DNA from: Paradesertivirga sp965650335
GTDB taxonomy: Bacteria; Bacteroidota; Bacteroidia; Sphingobacteriales; Sphingobacteriaceae
Direction of reading: 5' to 3'
Assembly (NCBI GenBank): GCA_965650335.1
Contig: CBFGOI010000005.1
Span: forward strand, 25,585-89,584
DNA: 64,000 bases
The notes below the pieces were generated by a model that did not search any database, was not told where the DNA came from, and saw only the letters and a list, made by a program, of their open reading frames with translations. Position numbers and translations under genes: made by a program. Positions 60,579-64,000 of the stretch are shown here, one piece after another; the stretch's first letter is position 1; the number at the start of each line of letters is the position of its first letter.

Positions 60579-62237
60579 TTATTTTAATAATTCAATTATG
60601 GGTTGTCCAATATTACCATTAGGCTCCTGAATATGAAGCAGGGCCGCGAGCGTTGAGGCCACATCTGCCATATTTGTCAGACGGTTCGTTTTACCCTGCT
60701 TAATTCCCCAGCCCATAAAAACCAGTGGAATATGGCTATCGTAAGGGTTCCAGGTTCCGTGGGTGGTACCGGTCACTTCGGTTCCGTATCCCTGATAATA
60801 TCCCGGGTTTGGGATCAGTTGGATTTCTCCACTTCGTTTTTCATTATAGCCGTTGATGATGCGTGTCTTTAATACTTCTGGAATAGCTTCAGCACCAATG
60901 TTTTTTAAATCAACCACGTATGAAATATTACTTTGACTTTTATAATAGGCGATTACATCTCTTTTTATCTGATTAATCTCTAATCCTTTGTCGCTTAACA
61001 GCGGATAATTAAAATGGACCTGGTAATTATATACATTTCTTATTATTTTATCGCTCCCATATTTCCTGGATAAGATCCCATTCAGCTCTTCCACACCTCG
61101 CGTAGAATTATTCGTGCCGTTCCAAATACCTGCAGGAATTTTATGATCAGCTAAAAAGTTTGGATTATGAGCTGCGCCGTGGTCTGCCGACAAAAATACG
61201 GTATATTGCCCTTTTCCTATAGTTCTATCCAGATAGGTTAGAAAGTCGGCGATATCTCTATCCATCCTCAAATACAGATCCTCCACTTCGACTGAATTAG
61301 GGCCAAACTGATGCCCGACGTAGTCGGAAGCAGACAGGCTGATCGCCAGAAAATCTGTTAATCCGCTTTTTCCCATTCCCTCACTTCTGATGGCCGACTT
61401 TGCAAAATCGAGTGTCAAGGTATTTGCATAAGGACTGTTTTTAATTTTGCTGAAATCATTCGCAGGGCTCTGCAACGGGCCATGCGGAAATACAGGCGCC
61501 TTTTCGTCCTGAAATTTTCCTTCATAGCGGGGCGAATTATCGGGACTGCTTTGCACATACGAATCAAGCGGATACATCGTCTCCCACGTCTGAGTCAAAT
61601 ATTTTTCAACCAGCCGCTGACTATTGTATTTTTCTACCCAAAGCGGCAGGTTGGCCCGGTAATAAGTACTCGTAATCCAGTTTCCGGTCAGATCATCATA
61701 CCAGTAAGCAGCATCTGCTGAATGGCCTGCAGGTAATATACTGCCCCGATCTTTAAAAGCAATTCCAATCACTTTTGAACGGAAATTGGTAGCCAGCTTT
61801 AATTCATCGGTAATAGTATTTGTCAATAGATTCTTTGGCGACATTTTACCTGCTTTGGAAGTTGTTCCCACAGATTGGACTGTTGTATCCTCAGTACAAT
61901 ACATCATGTACCCGGAAGATTGCACAATCCAACTGTTACCCGAAATACCATTTATAGAAGGAACTGAACCCGTATATAAACTTGCATGCCCGCAGGCGGT
62001 ATAGGTTGGGATATAGGAGATCTGCGTATTCTCGCAACTGAAGCCTTCGTTTAAAAGACGCTTGAACCCATCCGTTCCATAGCGTTCGTAGTAGCGATAA
62101 AGGAAATCCCATCGCATCTGATCTACTACCAGGCCAATCACCAGCTTAGGTCTGGGCAGGGCAGTGGACTTTTGCTGTGGAAATGCTAAAAAGCAATAGC
62201 AGATGAGAATAGATAAGAGAAGATATTTAAGTTTCAT
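60579..62237 (-). CDS. pafA: PafA-type alkaline phosphatase/phosphodiesterase
   Basis: A 552-residue secreted phosphatase with a signal peptide (about 1-21, ending FPQQ). The metal Asp is in GLVVDQMRWD. The nucleophile Thr lies in PTYTACGHASLYTG (T80), followed by Asn101 (ISGNSW) and the active-site pair Lys162 and Arg164 (AFKDRGS), all at the positions characteristic of PafA. Zinc ligands are in LSADHGAAH and GTTHGTWNP. PafA releases phosphate from organic esters without needing phosphate starvation in this phylum. Single gene. Confidence 0.92.
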   Translation of the reverse strand: MKLKYLLLSILICYCFLAFPQQKSTALPRPKLVIGLVVDQMRWDFLYRYYERYGTDGFKRLLNEGFSCENTQISYIPTYTACGHASLYTGSVPSINGISGNSWIVQSSGYMMYCTEDTTVQSVGTTSKAGKMSPKNLLTNTITDELKLATNFRSKVIGIAFKDRGSILPAGHSADAAYWYDDLTGNWITSTYYRANLPLWVEKYNSQRLVEKYLTQTWETMYPLDSYVQSSPDNSPRYEGKFQDEKAPVFPHGPLQSPANDFSKIKNSPYANTLTLDFAKSAIRSEGMGKSGLTDFLAISLSASDYVGHQFGPNSVEVEDLYLRMDRDIADFLTYLDRTIGKGQYTVFLSADHGAAHNPNFLADHKIPAGIWNGTNNSTRGVEELNGILSRKYGSDKIIRNVYNYQVHFNYPLLSDKGLEINQIKRDVIAYYKSQSNISYVVDLKNIGAEAIPEVLKTRIINGYNEKRSGEIQLIPNPGYYQGYGTEVTGTTHGTWNPYDSHIPLVFMGWGIKQGKTNRLTNMADVASTLAALLHIQEPNGNIGQPIIELLK

Positions 62238-62510
62238 TTATTAAAAATATGGTATGCAAATCTCGTATTTGGATCTGAATGTACTATTAATTTTTAGAGA
62301 GTAGCAGAATAATACCCAGAGAACTTAAAAGCTTGGAATTAAATAAACACAGCCGCAGACTCTTAAATTCCTGTCAAAGGAGATAAATCAATACAGAAAC
62401 GGCATTCTGACCACTGGAAACGGTCCGGGAAGACCAAATAAGTTGCTTTTTGTACACTAACACGAATATCGGAACAATTCAATAATATTTCACTTTAGTG
62501 CAACTTTCCT

Positions 62511-62518
62511 TATCTTTG
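62511..62518 (+). promoter_or_regulatory. Putative -7 box of the toxin-antitoxin pair
   Basis: TATCTTTG matches the Bacteroidota -7 consensus and ends only 4 bp before the GTG start of the toxin, implying a leaderless message or a start further in. Confidence 0.45.
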
Positions 62519-62522
62519 TTAC

Positions 62523-62870
62523 GTGTCCCAAAAACAGAAATTTAGAACAATCATATTTTATAAAAACTACTTTGACAATTTCTTCGTCAAACAACGAGAC
62601 AAAGTAAAAAATAAAATCATTTGGACCTTGGACCTGATAGAGGAACATCAAAGAGTTCCTGAATTATATCTTAAACATATTGAAAACACGGACGGACTCT
62701 TCGAAATCCGAGTGCAACAAGGCAGTGATATATTTCGAATTTTTTGTTTTTTCGATCAGGGGCAATTAGTGGTTCTGGCAAATGGATTCCAGAAGAAAAC
62801 CCAAAAAACACCAAAACAAGAAATTGAAAGGGCACTTAAAATAAAGGAAGAATATGAAAGCGAAAAATAA
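62523..62870 (+). CDS. higB: HigB/RelE-superfamily toxin (Gp49-like)
   Basis: A 115-residue ribosome-dependent mRNA interferase candidate. It has KVKNKIIWTLDLIEEHQRVPELYLKHIENTDGLFEIRV (read in parts), the core IFRIFCFFDQGQLVVLANGFQKKTQKTP and a Lys-rich tail, as in phage-derived Gp49-like HigB. Translation seems to start at GTG 62523. It overlaps the downstream antitoxin by 17 bp. Toxin-first order is typical of higBA. The symbol denotes the family. Confidence 0.85.
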   Translation: MSQKQKFRTIIFYKNYFDNFFVKQRDKVKNKIIWTLDLIEEHQRVPELYLKHIENTDGLFEIRVQQGSDIFRIFCFFDQGQLVVLANGFQKKTQKTPKQEIERALKIKEEYESEK

Positions 62871-63156
62871 CACCACGACACTTGAGCAGTTTAAGGATAA
62901 ACATTACGGGAAAATTGGAACTTCAAAGCGTAATGAATTGGAAGCAGGTTATGAAAACTTTAAAATCGGTGCGTTAATTCATGAAGCAAGACTTGAAAAA
63001 GGATTAACCCAAGAACAGTTGGCAGAAAAGGTTGGTACGACCAAATCATATATTTCAAAAATTGAGAATAACATAAAAGAGGTCCGTTTCTCGACGCTTA
63101 AAAAAATAGTTGAATTAGGCTTGGGCGGACAATTAGAGCTTTCAATCAAACTTTAA
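62854..63156 (+). CDS. higA: HigA-like antitoxin, XRE-type
   Basis: A 100-residue protein with a helix-turn-helix (IHEARLEKGLTQEQLAEKVGTTKSYISKIEN, about 38-68, cited in parts) and a short C-terminal part. It should neutralise HigB and repress the operon by DNA binding. It overlaps the toxin gene, a sign of translational coupling. Confidence 0.88.
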   Translation: MKAKNNTTTLEQFKDKHYGKIGTSKRNELEAGYENFKIGALIHEARLEKGLTQEQLAEKVGTTKSYISKIENNIKEVRFSTLKKIVELGLGGQLELSIKL

Positions 63157-63253
63157 TCCAATCTCTTAAAATAACTCTCGTGCTCTCTTAAAATTTCATA
63201 TCTAACGAAAGCAAGAAGAAAGAACCCTTGTTTGGGCCGACAAAAGCAAGCCA

Positions 63254-63745
63254 ATGAAACGAACAATCAGACTTAAAACTGTTTTACAATATTCACCCGA
63301 CAAAGTTTGGCTGGCATTAACAGACGCTAAACTGCTCGGGAGCTGGTTTATGGAAAATGACATCAAACCCGAGCTAAATCATTATTTCACTTTCCGAATG
63401 GCTCCACAAAAAGGCTGGGATGGAATTACGCATTGTGAAATAACAGCCATTGAACCAGTAAAGCACATTGCATACACCTACAAAGGAGAAGCAACCGGAG
63501 AAAAAGCATTAGCTTGTGCAGGCATCCACTCTGATTCGGCAGACAAAATGACTAAAGGAATTTTTACTGAATTAAACACAGTTTTAAGTTTTACGCTAGA
63601 ACCAACCTGTGGCGGAACAATTCTTTTGATGGAGCATTCGGGTTATGCGGGGCTAAAATTGGTTATTGTAAGTTTGATAATGCAAATGGGTTGGAAGAAG
63701 CAGTTGAGGAAAAAGCTGCCAAAGGTATTGGAACAAATGACCTAG
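63254..63745 (+). CDS. SRPBCC-family (AHSA1-like) protein
   Basis: A 163-residue START-like/SRPBCC domain protein beginning IRLKTVLQYSPDKVWLALTDAKLLGSWF (read in parts), with the usual Trp/Phe-rich ligand-pocket pattern. The C-terminal half ends QMGWKKQLRKKLPKVLEQ. Such proteins bind hydrophobic ligands or act as chaperone activators; the exact role is unknown. The following 255 bp to the window end carry no recognised gene; a GC-rich palindrome GGCCGCGGCC (63788-63797) is there, within an AAGAGG...CCTCTT stem that may be a terminator. Confidence 0.75.
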   Translation: MKRTIRLKTVLQYSPDKVWLALTDAKLLGSWFMENDIKPELNHYFTFRMAPQKGWDGITHCEITAIEPVKHIAYTYKGEATGEKALACAGIHSDSADKMTKGIFTELNTVLSFTLEPTCGGTILLMEHSGYAGLKLVIVSLIMQMGWKKQLRKKLPKVLEQMT

Positions 63746-64000
63746 GAAAAAAATCATTCTTACACACAGCATAAACGCAAAAAGAGGGCCGCGGCCCCAT
63801 GCCACAACCCTCCTCTTACATAGCTCGCGCAGTCCCTTAATACTTCTCTCTTAGGGATTGTAAAAAATTACGGTATGCGTGCGTATATTAAAAATTTTCT
63901 GTGGTTAGGGAACTATTATACATAAAGCTGTATGAGTATCCATTGGCCGAATACTTTTCGGAAAAGAAAGCTAACACTCGTCTGACGGTCTATTGGAAGG

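Noticed and set aside
63746..64000. tRNA or other RNA gene at the right end
   Set aside because: No cloverleaf or known RNA motif could be traced; only a GC-rich palindrome is visible.

Overview
The window is a chromosomal segment of a Bacteroidota bacterium, most likely a member of the Sphingobacteriaceae (Pedobacter/Mucilaginibacter type). The evidence is a SusC/SusD pair, many lipoproteins with Bacteroidota-type lipoboxes, a three-gene succinate dehydrogenase with a single cytochrome b subunit, promoters of the TTTG / TAnnTTTG type, BlaI-M56 and DUF4407 proteins, and a PafA-type phosphatase. No rRNA, tRNA, IS element, prophage or CRISPR array was recognised.

Positions 1-19079 are a pectin/glucuronoxylan utilisation locus. 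On the minus strand lie SusC, SusD and a DUF5123-like surface lipoprotein, followed by two tandem PL1 pectate lyases, then kduD-kduI, then an operon of glucuronoyl esterase (CE15), polygalacturonase (GH28) and acetylxylan-type esterase (CE7). A second KduD-like dehydrogenase and a LacI-type regulator face the other way. The left edge cuts a probable GH2-type glycosidase. The logic is import of pectic oligomers by SusCD, cleavage by lyases and hydrolases, removal of esters, and conversion of unsaturated uronates by KduI/KduD.

Positions 19377-43449 are mostly core genes. They include a beta-CASP metallo-hydrolase, a BlaI/M56 pair with a clear double operator, sdhCAB, pdeM, an HtrA protease, dapF, aspS, mscL and a desaturase. 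Next comes the translation cluster rplM-rpsI-rpsB-tsf-pyrH-frr, then an ABC exporter, a lipoprotein and an MFS transporter. Several intergenic gaps here carry unusual short-unit repeat tracts with dyad symmetry, and two gaps share a diverged element of about 115 bp.

Positions 43501-52440 hold recG and a second carbohydrate island: a pectin methylesterase and GH43 enzyme, a LacI regulator, and xylB-xylA on the other strand. Two near-perfect 14-bp palindromes with a central CG sit on the promoters of the two operons. A related copy lies in front of susC, so the xylose/pectin genes and the pectin locus may form one regulon.

Positions 52504-64000 hold two ferritin-like proteins facing an ECF sigma/anti-sigma pair, then rhodanese, DUF4407, an M28 peptidase, a small thiamine operon (thiE plus a diverged thiamine-pyrophosphokinase-like protein), PafA, a HigBA-type toxin-antitoxin and an SRPBCC protein. 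Coordinates of starts are chosen by inspection; similarity statements are from motif recognition, not database searches.
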